DNA from: Acidobacteriota bacterium
Lineage (GTDB): Bacteria; Acidobacteriota; Polarisedimenticolia; Gp22-AA2
DNA length: 15,030 nucleotides
Direction of reading: 5' to 3'
Assembly: GCA_027297005.1 (NCBI GenBank)
Contig: JAPUIN010000413.1
Coordinates: 1-15,030, forward strand
This document shows positions 14,753 to 15,030 of the stretch, piece by piece (the stretch's first letter is position 1; every line of letters begins with the position of its first letter). Made by a program: the position numbers and the translations under genes. Under the pieces are notes generated by a model. The model searched no databases and had not been told where the DNA came from. It saw nothing but the letters and a program-made list of their open reading frames with translations.

Positions 14753-14780
14753 TTGCGCCGGACGGTCAGGAACATATATT
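14753..14780 (+). promoter_or_regulatory. Candidate promoter for the gene at the right edge
   Basis: TTGCGC (14753-14758), a 16-bp spacer, and TATATT (14775-14780; 5 of 6) on the plus strand, about 54 nt before the proposed start codon at 14834. The rest of the 14605-14833 gap holds nothing else recognisable. Confidence 0.45.
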
Positions 14781-14833
14781 CCCGCCGTGCCGCCCGCGGC
14801 ACCGATCGCAATTCCGTACTTGGGGAGGGGATC

Positions 14834-15030
14834 CTGAACGAGACTCGCGTCCGGCGCGCCACCATCTTCATTCTGTTGACCCTGAGCATCGTGGTCCTGC
14901 TGCGTGCCATCTCCACGGCCCAGGGGGGGACGATCGGGCCCAGGCCCGCCGATTCTGAGGTGATGCTGCTGGCCGCGGGACCGTCCGCCGATCTCGTGAG
15001 CCTCGAGATCGAGGAACCGAACACCCTCCT
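14834..15030 (+). CDS. N-terminus of a membrane-anchored or secreted protein, cut by window edge
   Basis: An open frame runs to the right edge. It reads as a basic N-terminus (NETRVRRA), a hydrophobic segment (TIFILLTLSIVVLLRAI, about residues 9-25) and then a polar region (DSEVMLLAAGPSADLVSLEI), a typical signal peptide or anchor. The best Shine-Dalgarno, GGGGAGGGG (14822-14830), is followed by ATC then CTG in this frame; no ATG, GTG or TTG is available before the hydrophobic segment, so CTG 14834 is the proposed start. In-frame TTG and GTG codons further on fall inside the hydrophobic segment. Only about 65 residues are visible and I do not recognise the family. Confidence 0.55.
   Translation, partial: MNETRVRRATIFILLTLSIVVLLRAISTAQGGTIGPRPADSEVMLLAAGPSADLVSLEIEEPNTL

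Noticed and set aside
14605..15024. Minus-strand extension upstream of the ferredoxin
   Set aside because: The GTG at 14604 has a strong Shine-Dalgarno and the family N-terminus; the extension crosses the promoter and is low-complexity Arg/Ser-rich.
1..15030. CRISPR arrays, tRNA or rRNA genes, insertion sequences, phage genes
   Set aside because: No regular repeat-spacer pattern, cloverleaf, conserved rRNA segment, transposase or integrase frame was recognised on either strand.

Overview
The window is GC-rich DNA from a Gram-negative, probably aerobic bacterium. The evidence is a hopanoid/squalene operon, a TonB-dependent receptor remnant with a carboxypeptidase-regulatory-like N-terminus and a barrel ending in Phe, an ECF sigma factor, and a di-iron oxygenase-type protein. 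The receptor architecture, the codon bias and the mixture of metabolic genes would fit Acidobacteriota or a related deep lineage, but this is inference; no rRNA or taxonomic marker is present.

Layout, left to right. (1) 1-2889, minus strand: hpnC-hpnD-hpnE, which makes squalene from farnesyl diphosphate; hpnE runs off the left edge. (2) 2971-4401, plus: an NAD(P)-dependent aldehyde dehydrogenase, divergent from hpnC. (3) 4534-6733, plus: three overlapping genes for an ECF sigma factor, a small membrane protein and a secreted beta-helix plus membrane protein, probably one envelope-related regulatory unit. (4) 6762-7525, minus: a TonB-dependent receptor that has lost most of its plug and barrel and carries frameshifts. 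(5) 7715-8818, plus: a solitary PaaA/BoxB-like di-iron protein behind a near-perfect 24-bp palindrome. (6) 8791-11647, minus: cstA followed by an overlapping alpha/beta-hydrolase gene. (7) 11771-14177: a TYW1-like radical SAM gene (minus) diverging from mutY (plus), then a QueD-family gene (plus). (8) 14290-14604, minus: a seven-iron-type ferredoxin with a good promoter, Shine-Dalgarno and terminator. (9) 14834-15030, plus: the start of a membrane-anchored or secreted protein, apparently beginning at CTG, cut by the right edge.

The most interesting pattern is regulatory. Genes at the head of transcripts here (hpnC, the di-iron gene, cstA, the radical SAM gene, mutY, queD-like) mostly lack a well-placed Shine-Dalgarno and instead have a -10-like hexamer ending 6-11 nt before the start codon, as expected of leaderless or near-leaderless mRNAs. 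Genes inside operons, and a few first genes (aldehyde dehydrogenase, ECF sigma, ferredoxin), have clear Shine-Dalgarno sequences. The radical SAM and mutY genes share one self-complementary ATTATAAT that can serve as the -10 in both directions. No CRISPR array, tRNA, rRNA, intact transposase or integrase was seen.
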